In this document: piece by piece, positions 14,812-25,568 of the stretch
How the letters are laid out: each line of letters opens with the position of its first letter
How positions within the stretch are numbered: position 1 is the stretch's first letter
Assembly: GCA_011316305.1 (NCBI GenBank)
Contig: SAUG01000085.1
Location: forward strand, 186,001-250,000
DNA length: 64,000 nt
DNA from: Rusavskia elegans
Lineage: Eukaryota; Ascomycota; Lecanoromycetes; Teloschistales; Teloschistaceae
Reading direction: 5' to 3'
Translations under genes and position numbers: made by a program
The notes under the pieces: generated by a model
Told to the model about the DNA's origin: nothing
The model's input: the letters and a program-made list of their open reading frames with translations, nothing else
Databases searched by the model: none

Positions 14812-16183
14812 TACGTTTATTAATTAGATAAACGGACTAATAACTTAATTTAGTTAGAGCCGATAGGGCCGTAGAGCCGATACTTTGTAGTAGATCGGCC
14901 CTATCGGGATATCGGCTTTTCTTTTTATATATATCGCTCTTTATAGTCTAAAAATAGCTTTTCTCGTTAGTTATTAATAAAATTACTAAATACTATCTCT
15001 ATTTATCTCTTATAATTACTTACGTAATAAAGACGCTTTATAATATTATAATCTTGTTTTTACGGCGATACGGATTTAGTTACGGTAATTTATATTCGGA
15101 TTCTCTTACTATTTAATAGTTCGGAATACGCCTACGGCTATAACTAGATTCGAATATAACGTTTTTTGATATATAGAAACGTTATAATAGATTATTTTTA
15201 ATTAGCGATATATATTCCTTCGCTATAATATTTAACTGGTATTTTCTTTCGATTTCTAACTTTATTATTTTATAATAGTATCGTAGCTCGAATATTTCCG
15301 TAGAGAAAAATGGAATAGAATATCTAGAAGATAGCTAATACCGTCGATTTAATAGAAATTCGAAACTTTAGATAATAATAAAGAATTTTTTCTATAGTTG
15401 TCTATAAAAAGATTTACTAATTTATAGAAAGAAATATATATAGTAAGTATATAATTTTAATTTTTTAGATATTTTTATTATATTCGATATTCTTGTTATA
15501 TTTATTATTATTAACTAAAGATTTTTATTTCGATATTTTCTTCATTATAAACATATTATTAATATATATTTAATTTATTTAATTTAGTAAATTTCTATAA
15601 CTTTTATACGAAAATAAAAAAACAAATTATAAAAAAGACAAGAAATCGATTATCTATATTCTAGTTATAAAATATTAGAATGTTATTTAATGTATCTAAT
15701 AATATATTTTATCTAATAGATACAATCTATTATAAAACCGAATAGCCTATAGAATTTAATATAAAGAATAAATTTCTTTTATTCGATAGTAGATTTTAGA
15801 ATTTATATCTATCCGAACTAGCTAATTTTTCCAATATAGACGAATTTAGAAATTAGGAAATCTTTTTATACCGAGTTCGTATAAAGTAATATCCTTTCTA
15901 ATAATAAATAAGCGATTTCGGAAATAGTTAATAGTTTTAAAAAATTTAAATAGATATAAAAGAATGGAAATATTATTATTTACCGCTATCAAATAGGTTT
16001 TGTAATAGAAAGTTTAAATAAAACGTTCCATAGTATTTATTTAAAGATTTTCTAAAACGATTAGTTTCAAAATAATTCTATAAAGGTTCCGAAAAGTTTC
16101 GAAAATATCGTTATTAAACTCTTTTCTTCTATTAGACCGGAAGCGTCGGATAAAGTATTTTCTATATTTTATAATTTTTTTTA
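14812..16183. other. AT-rich RIP-affected flank with one GC hairpin
   Basis: I see no open frame or recognisable element. Near the left end an inverted repeat (arms at about 14859-14871 and 14896-14907, GCCGATAGGGCCG against CGGCCCTATCGG) stands out by its GC content. The rest is AT-rich; a few less mutated words occur around 15,600-15,720 and 15,960-16,080. Confidence 0.5.
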
Positions 16184-17254
16184 ATCGATGAAAGGATACG
16201 TTATATTGCTGAATAAATTTGAATTGAAACTCTATAGAAAAAATCGTTATTTACGTTAACTAAACTAGAGTACAAGTTCTGTTACTGTATATTTAATATT
16301 GATATACCAACGTTTGATTTACTTATCGAATTACTGGTTTACCGGACACTAAAATCAAAACCAAATTAATTAAATAAATAGTATTTTTATAGATTTTAAA
16401 TGAAATAAAAATTATTATAATATATTTATTAGAAGTAAATATATATATAAACGTTTATATTCGAAATCTAGATATATATATAATATATAAAATCGTTATA
16501 AACTTTAAAAAAAGGTTTAAAAAATTAATTATAAAATTTTTTTTCTTATATCTAGAAAACTCGATAGTATTTCGATAAAGTTCGATTAATATATTTATAA
16601 CTATATAAAGTCCGTATAAATCTTTTAAAAATAACTTCGTTAGATCGATTTTTTCTAATAATATAGATAGTTTTATAAAATTCTATCGGTTAAAATAATC
16701 TAAACGTTTATATTATATTTCGATAGTTTTTCTATCGAATAAAATAAAAACGAAAAGAAATTCTTTATAAATCTATAATCGTATTATATAAAGATTAAAT
16801 TTCTAGTAGCGCTAGACGTAGATATCGAAACTTCTAAAAATAATTCGATTAGAAGTAAATTATAGACGATAGTTAACTACTTTAAATTAACTTTAAAATA
16901 AAAGATTTACTAGCGATATAAAAATATAGAATATATTTTTAAATATAATATAATATTTCTTTTTTTATATTTTATAAACTTTAATAAAATCTTCTAGACC
17001 GCGGATCTAAATTAAATTAAAAAGTTTTATATAAAATATAAAAAAAAAAAATTGTTAAAAATATATTTAAAATAATTTAATATTGTTTTAATTTTAATAT
17101 TCGGTAAACTAGTAATTCGATAAATAAATTAAACGAAAGTATATTAGTATTAAATATATTGTAGTAGAATCTATATTCTAGTTTAATTAACGTAAATAAT
17201 AGTTTTATAGAATTTTAATTTAAATTTACTTAATAATATAACGTATCCTTCTAT
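16184..17254. mobile_element. Long inverted-repeat element (about 1.07 kb, arms about 210 bp)
   Basis: The segment at about 16184-16396 recurs in reverse complement at about 17047-17254. Matching landmarks include AAGGATACGTTATATT, TATTTACGTTAA, TTATCGAATTACT and GTTTACCG in the same order and spacing. The left arm keeps many CA/TG dinucleotides, and nearly all differences in the right arm are C-to-T or G-to-A. About 650 bp of AT-rich sequence lies between the arms without an open frame. It could be a DNA transposon with long terminal inverted repeats, or two copies of a roughly 210-bp repeat in opposite orientation. I did not find a convincing target duplication. Confidence 0.65.
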
Positions 17255-17678
17255 CGATAATTTAATATAGAATTTTTATAGATAAATATACTTCGTAATT
17301 ATCGCTTTTTTTCCTTTTTTTACCAGTAATATAAGTCTATCGCAAATACTATAATTTACTAAAATTTTCTACGTACGTATATAATTCCGTAATAGTTATA
17401 CTATAGTTAAACTAGAAAATAATATCTTTCTATATCTGTAATAACTATATCTATCCGCGCGGACGTCGATTATTTTATAGTAGCTAGAGTAAACTATTCC
17501 GACTTCGATAAAAATAGCTTTTTTATCGTTTTTAAAACGTACTATCCGATCTCTCTATCTTTTTTTAATTAAATCGACCGGATAAACTTTCTAGCTATAG
17601 TAGCTAGCGTACTAGCTAGCGACCGTCTTTCGGCTAGTAATCTTTTTAAAGCTACGCGAGCTAAAAAGTACTTTAATA
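17255..17678. other. AT-rich spacer, nothing recognised
   Basis: The left part is AT-rich. From about 17,400 CpG-containing words become more common, but CA/TG remain scarce. No reading frame or repeat was recognised. Confidence 0.4.
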
Positions 17679-18111
17679 GTTTAGCGTAGATTGGCCATTT
17701 CGGGTCGGATTTTCGTCGAATCCTATAACCCGACCCGATTTTTTAGCGAGTCGAACCGGTTCGACCCGCTAAACGGTCGAATCCGAATATCCGCTAAATT
17801 TTCTATATATAAAATTATCTTATATATATTAATATATTAAATATTTATTATAGATAATATATTAAACTAATATATTTATATTTACTAGAATCTTTCTAGC
17901 TAGCGTAGTTAAATAGTTAGAATTTTTTTAGGTCAATCGGTATAATTTTTATACTAGAGTTATTTTTTTTATACTAGAACTTGGCGCTAAAATCTCGTTT
18001 TAGCGGGTCGGGTCGGGTTAGCTAACTCGGGTTCGAAATCCCGCCGGGTCGGATTACGTTTTCGTCTAATTCGAGTTCGAAATCCGATCCGACGGCCAGT
18101 CTAGTTTAGCG
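17679..18111. mobile_element. hAT-type MITE (417 bp) with 8-bp target duplications
   Basis: GTTTAGCG occurs immediately left (17679-17686) and right (18104-18111) of a 417-bp unit (17687-18103). The unit's ends are imperfect inverted repeats, TAGATTGGCC on the left and the complement of TAGACTGGCC on the right. Subterminal regions are rich in GGGTCGGGT/ACCCGACCC words and contain a near-perfect palindrome around AACCGGTT. The middle is very AT-rich. Eight-base duplications are the hallmark of hAT transposases, and GC-rich subterminal repeats are usual for their binding sites. The unit has no coding capacity, so it is a non-autonomous element. CpG-rich termini survived RIP, which acts mainly on CpA. 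Confidence 0.85.
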
Positions 18112-18647
18112 GAACGATAAAAAATAGATTATATAATAAATATAGCCGAGATAATAACAATTTATAATTATTTTATAATATAGTAAATAGATATAGCGAA
18201 AATATCAGATATTTATAATTATTTATAACGTCGAAAAAGAAATAGTAAAAGATTCGTAATCGAATAAAGAAAATAGTTAATATAATTAACTGCGCTGTAA
18301 ATTTTATGTAACGAATATATCTTTAGCTATAAAAATTTCTTTATATATAAAATATAATAATCGTTGGCGTATATAACGTTAATCAAATATATATTTATAT
18401 ATAAAAATTTAATATAATTCCAAATAAAAATCTTTTAGAAAAAAGTCTAGTAAAATAATAAAATAAATACTAATTAAATTATCTAAAAATCTATATACTA
18501 AAAAACTAGAAAATATTAAAAAGCTAATACTAAAACTACTATATCTAAATAGGTTTATTACCGCTAAACAATTAGCTTCAGATAAATCTTTTTAAACCTC
18601 ACTAAAATTATATAATCAAACGTAATAACTGAATTTCTATATTCCAA
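18112..18647. other. AT-rich spacer between two MITEs
   Basis: RIP-affected AT-rich sequence without an open frame. CA/TG become gradually more frequent towards the right end, marking the fade-out of RIP. Confidence 0.4.
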
Positions 18648-19127
18648 TACTCCAGATTAAATAAACCTGATCAGTAGAAAAAGGCCCAAGCTCCAACGAA
18701 TATCGACTACGAGATTTTTTGGTTTTTTTAATTTCTTGAATAATTCTATAACTACAAGCTATTAGTTATTTAAATTCGAATTAAGAATCTAGGTATAAAC
18801 TCTCTAGCTATAAAGGAAATATTATAATAAGAATACTATTCTACGTCGTTCTATAAAGAGAATCCTTTTAAGCCTACTTAGATATCTAGATCCTTTTTAC
18901 GACCGACTAGATTATCTATTCTAAAGCTATTAATAGAATTAGAGCTATAGAAAAAGAAGCTTATTATTAGCTAGATACCCTTTTATAGATAATCTAACGT
19001 TTTTAAATAATTCTGGCTTGTAGTTGTAGAGTTATTCAAGAAATTAAAAAAAATCAAGAAATCTCGTGGTCGATGGTTGTTGGAGCTTGGCAGTTTTCTA
19101 CTGACCAGGTTTATTTAATCTGGGGTA
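18648..19127. mobile_element. TA-flanked inverted-repeat element at the isochore border (about 476 bp)
   Basis: The arms at 18650-18775 and about 19000-19125 are reverse complements over at least 110 bp. Both contain CCAGATTAAATAAACCTG, AAGCTCCAAC, TTAATTTCTTGAATAA and ACTACAAGC in matching order. The unit is bounded by TA on both sides (18648-18649 and 19126-19127), as expected for a TA-targeting Tc1/mariner/pogo-type element. The middle (18776-19000) is RIP-mutated and has no ORF. The left arm differs from the right mainly by C-to-T and G-to-A changes, so RIP stops inside this element. Confidence 0.75.
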
Positions 19128-19430
19128 GGAAGCACCCGGGCCGGCTCCTGATACCTTCGGATCTTGCTACTCCGTAATGAATAAGTCCAAAACAAACATG
19201 CAGAGCAATCTGGGAAGACGCATTACGGAAATGCAGCCAAGCAGCCAGTACGCCACCATTGGGAATGAGTGTAGGCTTGTAGCCTGGTGCGCGCATCACT
19301 CCGACTTTGAGGCTCAGACCAAGGCTGGCTCTCGAAAGCCTTCTTCTTCTGAGAACGCAATCAAGAAACCAAGAGACAGATTTTGCACAGCATACAACCA
19401 CACATCCAAAAACCTATTCAGCTCCTTCCA
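19128..19430 (+). promoter_or_regulatory. 5' flank of the large hypothetical gene
   Basis: This is the first stretch of normal composition right of the isochore. No distinct promoter motif is recognisable; TACAACCACACATCC lies about 40 bp before the chosen ATG. Confidence 0.3.
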
Positions 19431-22400
19431 ATGTCACCCATCGGTAGGGTCACCGCCTCAGCCCTGGCTGCTACGAATGAGAATACTTTTGGCCTGGCCA
19501 ATTTCAATATCGAGTTTTCTCTAGTCAAAGTCGAAGCACCCATCGAATATCGAGGTCTTCGCTCGGCGCTGTCCCGTCACCGAGTGGACAACGCCGAGCA
19601 AGGTCCCCAGCACCGAACCGCAAGAAGGCTTGGTGCACTATTCGAACAAATACTGACGCCAATCAAGACGCTTGCGGAAGCATACGGTCGTCGAGCGTCT
19701 CAGATTGCGGAGACGGCGAAGCAAGACAGTCCAGTAATTGGCCACACTAATGCCTAAGTAGTCCTGCAGATATCCCGGAGGAAGCAGGGCAATGCGAAGG
19801 ACTACTTTAGGCACACATCGCTGACGCTGCTTCCAGGTTTCTTCCCGCAATGGACCTTTTGCTCAACATACTGGTCTCGATGGGACTTCCATCTATGCTG
19901 CAGCTACTTCCGGCCCAAGCGCTATCGCTGTTCACCTGTTGGCATGTCTACTTGCACGAACATGGTCAGGCCCAGAGGCGATCGCCATCTGGGTTGAGCT
20001 TGTTGCCGAGAGAAAGAGGGACATAAACGAGAACAGTGATGCATCGCAGATCCAAGGTTTGGCAGCCCGGGTCGCTGCTCAGCAGGAGATCAGTCGAGCA
20101 GATCTAGCTATGTGGGATGCAAGTGCACGTGCTTGGCTGCTCAGCGCTGACGAGATTAAAAAATTCAATTTGACCCAGTTGAGACTAATCATCAAAGATT
20201 CGGGGCTGCTTGTTAGCTCCTTTGGGGCTACCTACGATAGTGTCATCGATGTGTGGATTACGGCCATGAAAACTCTCCAGGATCTCATCCTTGGCCGACC
20301 TCAGCGTATCTCAAAAGGGGCTTTGCTGATAGGACTTTCTTGTTGGCACATATTCCCCGATCTCAACGTTGTGGGCCCATTGATTCATGTAAATTTCAAT
20401 GACGAGCTTGTCGACAAAGGCGGAGTTGTGACGCTCGGACTCCAGAGCGCATCGCCAGACAATGATCCTGGTGTTCAGTGGTCGCTTTCTCTTTCGCATC
20501 TCCGGTATTATGGCAACCCGGTCACTGTTACTAGTCGTACAAGTGCTCTTGGCTCCCGAATCAGCATGGAAGATCTCCACATGGTTGCTCTTGGGGCCGT
20601 TTTCGGTGCCTGGGGACAATGTTTCACGGATCCGTTCGCTGGAGCTAGACTGATCGCTGCACTTCGATCATGCCAAAGCACCTTAACAGATGAAGAGCTT
20701 GAGCTCAGATTCCCGGCGATGCATCTCTTGTGGTCCACTGCGAGACGCCTTCTCAAATGCTCTTGCGAAACGGAACGTAGAAGTATCCTATGCCTCATAG
20801 CTTACGGGCGTCGACGAGGGCATAAGTTCCTGCTTGAGCCTTCCCACAAACTCAAACCCGCTTTCGGCCTAGCTGATCCCAACACTCTATGGAGAATTGT
20901 ATCTGACAATAAGGGAGAGGGTTCAATTACTAGAGCTCAAGAGATTGACAACATAAGGAAGTTCGCAGAGCTTTGTGGTTTTGCTAGTGACTACGGGATA
21001 ATTCGTTATCCTCGTACCGAGAATGCGTGTCATACAATGAGCCCCCCAAATCGATACGCATACACTACTGTCATTCCATATTCCAAGAATTTACAGAAGC
21101 GGGACCTGACAGGGCAAATGAAAAATACACAAAGCCATACATATTGGGTAGCTCTCGCATCGAGCTCAGCTCTGACATTGCTAGAGACCTTCGAGGTGCC
21201 ATGTCAATCCGGGCATCTGATGCAATCCGGTTCAATGTTACAAGAGAGCAAGATACCGACAGACACGTACGCGGATGTTTCCAATTTCAAATGGATAAAT
21301 CCGCCAAAACCTTTCGACCATCTATTAGTTCCCATTGCAAAGAATCAGCATCACTGGGAGCTATCTGAGAAAGAGCTATCTACCGACGAACCACATGACG
21401 AAGAGCCGTCCCACCATGAGCCATTCGATGACGATAATGATGGTGATGAACAGCGGAAATTTGTTCGCTTTCATCGCTCTTTTGGATATAGAGATGGAGC
21501 GACCCTTTTCTTGGCAAACCCTCGTTCAAGGTTACTGCAAGACTGGGAGATACACAACGTCCTTGAAACGTTAAACCTAGGACCATTAAGTTCGAGCTAC
21601 ATGTATGACCATTTTGCCGACGCTATAAAACATGGGCCCATAAAACATTACCAAGGCCCTAACGATGGCCGAAGCAAGGAGTACGATATGGACATTATGT
21701 CACTTCGCAGGTCCCTGTCCAGACTTGTCCGTGCAGCCAGTATGTACCGCCGACTCCCTGGAGCTACTATATCCATTTCAGTCGTCAACACTCCAATATA
21801 CGACAATTGGTTCACCAAGGATGATCCGTACCATAGTCTAGCGGCCAAGTTTGCATGTATTGCTCTGTTCGAGACTGGTACACGTTCAATACAGGCTGAA
21901 CAATTGGGATCTGTGATGGCAATGTCCTCGGGAAATTCCATATACGTTGCAGATGCACTACTTCAAGACCCAATCAACCCAAATACAATGGGTCCACAAG
22001 GTATCACACGTATCATCGGAAACATCGATCATCCTGGTGTCGTCATGCTTGCACCACCACAATCGCCGCTTATCCGATCGGAGGATGCGGATACGTGGCG
22101 CGTAGTAAACCATCAAAGATTTGATGGCAAGCTTGATAATTGCTTCTCGGGAACATCGCTTCATCTATCGTTCACCAAGTACGAAGTTCCTTTAAGTGTG
22201 TCCGTCGGTGCAGTTGATGTGGAAATAAGCATGGTAGAGACTCTGATCTCTGCCCATGACCTAAAGAATTGGGTTGCCGATCTTGATATACTGTCAGGCC
22301 TTAGGTGTGAAAAGTCCTTTAAACGGCTTCGGTCACCTTATTGTAATCACGAAAACCAAAATCCTAGACCTCCCACCGAAAACGCAGCGGTCCAGATAGG

Positions 22401-22653
22401 CAAAGCCTGTGACAAACAGTTGGTCTCTATCGCTTCATGGGACGAGTTACTTGATCCACCAGGTGATCTGGGAAGGTCTACTATTGCTGTTGTGCGAGCG
22501 TACGATAATTGGCATGCCCGAGTCGCAACCATGTCTGTATGCGTACAAATGGGACTTTCCACCGGGGTGCTACCTACAGAACCCTTGTGCACCATTTGTG
22601 GTAACAAAACATTTGTCGATATGGCAAAATGGGCTCAAGTATTGATCTTTTGA
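19431..22653 (+). CDS. Conserved fungal protein of unknown function (about 1039 aa)
   Basis: Two exons: 19431-19733 and 19837-22653. The 103-bp intron is GTAATT..TTCCAG with CTGAC upstream of the acceptor and joins in phase 0. The ATG at 19431 opens with MSPIGRVTASALAATNEN. I do not recognise a named domain. The protein looks soluble. An acidic stretch with DEPHDEEPSHH and DDDNDGDEQ lies around residues 505-525, and the C-terminus has a CxxC (CTICG). My recollection is that similar long proteins occur as lineage-specific families in Pezizomycotina, but I cannot name one. It is the first gene next to the RIP isochore and is not itself RIP-mutated. The end may be decayed: a 60-codon stretch in another frame just downstream (22679-22867) looks coding-like and may be the former C-terminus. 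Confidence 0.75.
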
Positions 22654-23227
22654 GTGCTGTACAGATATCTCATGACGAATGAGTATTGGCTGGTTTTACC
22701 ATTGTACTTATAAGCTTTTTGACAGCGTCAAGACAAGAGTAAAGGGATTCTCTTGCAAAAGTTCCTACTGGTTGAAAGGAGCCGCCCTGGATGCATATTC
22801 TCTATCCACCTACTCCTGCTGTGAGCGAGTCACTAAGTATATCGGCAACGATGTACACATCTGGTAAGCTATCCTTCTTATGTTTACGCCGTGATCTTAG
22901 TATCGTGTCTTTAGGGGCACGATGTTAGGACCGGATGCAGACAAGGGACTTGAAGGGTGGTTTTGGGGGAGTGGGAGTGGACGAGATAGGGAGAGAAGTG
23001 TGAAGGGGGTGGATGGTGGCGGAGTGAGTTTGCAGGGTGGTCCTTGGGCCAAGGATGAAAGTGCGGCAAGTGGATGACTAAGATGGACGGACTAGTGGGG
23101 TTTAGGGAGTGGCAAATAGATATTCTGTCCGTACGGTCTAACGATTCGGAAGCGGTCTAGGTAAATTAGTCCGTTCTTACCGTATCCGGGCCTTCTAAGT
23201 CTTGTATAGGAGGCGTTGCTTATCAGG
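22654..23227. other. Intergenic; possible former 3' coding tail plus G-rich stretch
   Basis: At 22679-22867 a frame ends with words such as YWLKGAALDAYSL and RVTKYIGNDVHIW followed by a stop. It is separated from the upstream gene's frame by one shift and a TGA at 22651-22653. From about 22,950 to 23,045 the plus strand is strongly G/purine-rich. Nothing else was recognised. Confidence 0.35.
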
Positions 23228-23769
23228 TTACTGGCTTTTCGGTGCGAAACGAATAATTTTATAAAAAGACCAGCCCGTAAGGTACGCTTCGGCGAAGGTT
23301 AAGCGAGCATCGATAAGCTCGACGAAGTGGATCACAGTCTCGGGCTTGGAATTGAGGTAATGTGAGTGATTTCTTAGCTGTGCAGGATCTTTAAGGTAGA
23401 AGAGCCATTGACGTTGAATAGAGGTATTGTTGACGATATATTGGGGAACGGTAACGTCTGGAAGATGCTTCTTGGCGGTGGCAACGACTGGTGTGACAAC
23501 GACTTCCTTGAATGCTTCGACTACAATGCTCCGTGCCGGCGGATCAGAATTCGAGGTTTACTGGCTCCTACGAATATATCACTCTCTGCCGCTGTCTTGC
23601 GCAGAAGTGAGGTTTAGAAATAATGCCATAATCTAGATCTTAACCAGGATGGATGAGCAACACTATGTATCCCCAATATCCATCATCGCACCCTTTGTTC
23701 CTCGTTACACCATCTGGCTGGAATGACATGTCCAGCTTGCCAAGCGGAAGGATTGTTTGTGGCAGCCAT
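23228..23769 (-). CDS. Possible small hypothetical protein (about 117 aa)
   Basis: A minus-strand frame without stops runs from about 23554 down to a TAA at 23228-23230 and reads like protein (for example QYIVNNTSIQRQWLFYLKD and ETVIHFVELIDARL). It has no ATG of its own. Joining an upstream exon (23769-23709, starting MAATNNPSAWQ) to an acceptor at 23521 (TTGTAG) through a GTAACG donor gives a 117-residue protein in a continuous frame. The intron would be about 188 bp and contains TCTAAAC. No signal peptide, membrane segment or known domain was recognised. The coding-like composition is the only evidence; it could equally be a relic exon of a decayed gene. Confidence 0.35.
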
Positions 23770-24191
23770 GATCCTGCTGAGAAATCAAGTATTCGTGCAG
23801 GTAGGTACTCCCGATTCTGATTTCTAATCAAGAAGGCCTTATCTTTTACCCCCAGCACTGCACAGCAAAACGCCGGTTATCCGTCATGCATCTCGTGACA
23901 CCGATCTTCATCGTAAAGGGTACTGCGTTTGCTTTGTGTATCGTACCACGTATAGAGGATTACCTTACAGTGAGGTAGACTCGTGGGGATGAGATCCTCC
24001 GAGATATATAACAGCTAGTTCATGGGAACTTTCAAAGAGGATTCATCCATAATAATCATAACAATCCTCAGTCCTTCCCACCATTCTCCTCCCTTTCTTT
24101 CCTCTTCTACCAATCCGTACCCCTCCCCATCTTCCACGTCACCACCGCCCCACACACCTAAGAACCATAATCCAGTACAACAACAATCACA
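23770..24191. promoter_or_regulatory. 5' region of the MDR oxidoreductase gene
   Basis: The segment ends in a C/T-rich leader (about 24060-24190, many CCTCC/CCTTCC words), usual before fungal start codons. GAGATATATAACAG at about 24000-24013 could act as a TATA-like element. Nothing else is evident. Confidence 0.35.
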
Positions 24192-25568
24192 ATGCCATCC
24201 TCAGCCTACCTCATTCACCCCAAAGTGCACACCTCTTTCCTCTCCCCCACGGCCCTCCAAAACCTCCACTACACCACCAACATCCCCGTCCCCTCTACTA
24301 AAGATATCCCACCCAAACATGCACTAGTCCGCATTCGCGCCGCTGCCGTTAATCCCAGAGATATGATGGTCATCGCGCTCGATAGGGAGACGTATCCAGT
24401 GAAAGAGGCGAATGGCATAGCGCCTTGTGCCGACGGTGCGGGGGAGATTGAGGCTGTAGGGGAAGGCAGCCGTTGGAAGAAGGGAGAGAGGGTTATTGTG
24501 CAGCCGAGTGGGTGGATGGATGGGGATGTGCCTGAGTTGGAGGGGATGAAGGTCAAGGGGGCAGAGGATGTAGAGGGAACCTTGAGGAACTTTATGGTTT
24601 TGGTATGTATGAAACCTCTTGTCCTTCTTTTCTCCTTGAAGGGTAGGGTCGAGATGGGCTTCTTTGGCTCGAGGTGGAAGTCATTTGAGATTGTTGTTCG
24701 GGGATGCTGATTTTTGAGTGTTTGTATAGGAAGATGGTCATCTCCATCGGGCACCGGATCACCTCAGCTTCACTGAAATGGCTGCGCTACCGGTTGCAGG
24801 CGGAACGGCGGTCAACACCCTGCTGTTTGGACCGGTGCCGTTGAAAAAGGGTATGGTGGTATTGACACAGGGCACTGGAGGCGTAAGCTGTGCGGTTGTG
24901 CAAGTAAGCTGTCCTCCATGGTCACATTGTCCTCTGGATGGACTTCCTCTGTCTCCTTCATCCTTCCCCTTTGAACATTCATGAGCCGAATACTGACTCT
25001 TTCTGTATCCACAGATCGCTTCAGCCCTTGGTGCCACCGTCATTGTCACGTCCTCGTCTGACGAGAAGCTCGGGATTGCAAGAAAGCTTGGTGCTACGCA
25101 CGGCATCAACTACCGCAAAAATCCGGATTGGGAAGAAAAAGTTCTGCGTTTGACGAACGGAAAGGGCGTTGACCATGCTGTTGAGATAGGCGGAGCGCAG
25201 TCGATTGAACAGTCGGTACGGGCGACGAAACAGGGTGGTTTGATCTCTCTGGTGGGGATCTTGTCTGAAGACAGAGCCTTGAATCTGGTAGGACCTATCT
25301 TGTTTGGAGCGAAGACTGGTGAGCTACACTCCTTTTTGTCGAGGCTTCTAATATCCAAGAAAAGAGAGATCGCTGATTTAGGTGGATAGTGCGCGGCGTG
25401 TTAGGTGTGAATACTGCTATGCTAGGCAAGCTACTGGAGACTGTTCAGGTGCATCGATTGCATCCATCGATTGCTAAAGAGTTTGAATGGAAAGACGCTA
25501 AGGAGGCATTCGAGTACTCAATCGGATGGTCAGGCGTTGGTAAGATCCTAATCAAGGTGGGCGATTAG
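24192..25568 (+). CDS. Zinc-type/quinone oxidoreductase-like MDR protein (355 aa)
   Basis: Four exons: 24192-24602, 24730-24903, 25015-25318 and 25390-25568, all with GT..AG introns and a continuous frame. This is a medium-chain dehydrogenase/reductase. The N-terminal GroES-like half contains ALVRIRAAAVNPRD, typical of the quinone oxidoreductase branch, then CADGAGEIEAVG. The Rossmann half has the nucleotide-binding loop GTGGVS near residues 170-175, then ATKQGGLISLVG. The catalytic and structural zinc cysteine clusters of true alcohol dehydrogenases are not seen, so it probably uses NAD(P)H without zinc. It is likely cytosolic with an unknown substrate. The C-terminus GKILIKVGD is the usual end of the fold. 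A fragment of a different MDR enzyme lies 380 bp downstream on the other strand. Confidence 0.88.

Larger units (their letters stand above)
1..18640. repeat. RIP-mutated AT isochore
   Basis: Across this stretch CA and TG dinucleotides are almost missing while TA is extremely frequent and CpG persists. That is the footprint of repeat-induced point mutation (C to T, preferentially in CpA, on both strands), a premeiotic defence known from filamentous ascomycetes. Conserved transposon motifs can still be read, but their codons carry C-to-T or G-to-A changes and stops are frequent. No long open frame survives on either strand. Short islands with more CA/TG remain, notably around 16,190-16,400 and 18,640-18,720. 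The boundary to normal base composition lies at about 19,000. Inference: constitutive heterochromatin. Individual elements are listed separately. Confidence 0.93.

Noticed and set aside
18025..18050. GGGTTCGAAATCCC, resembling a tRNA T-arm
   Set aside because: It lies in the subterminal repeats of the hAT MITE, and no acceptor stem or anticodon arm can be fitted.
22950..23045. G-rich stretch as a possible regulatory or quadruplex element
   Set aside because: It is irregular and has no repeat unit; simple purine bias explains it.
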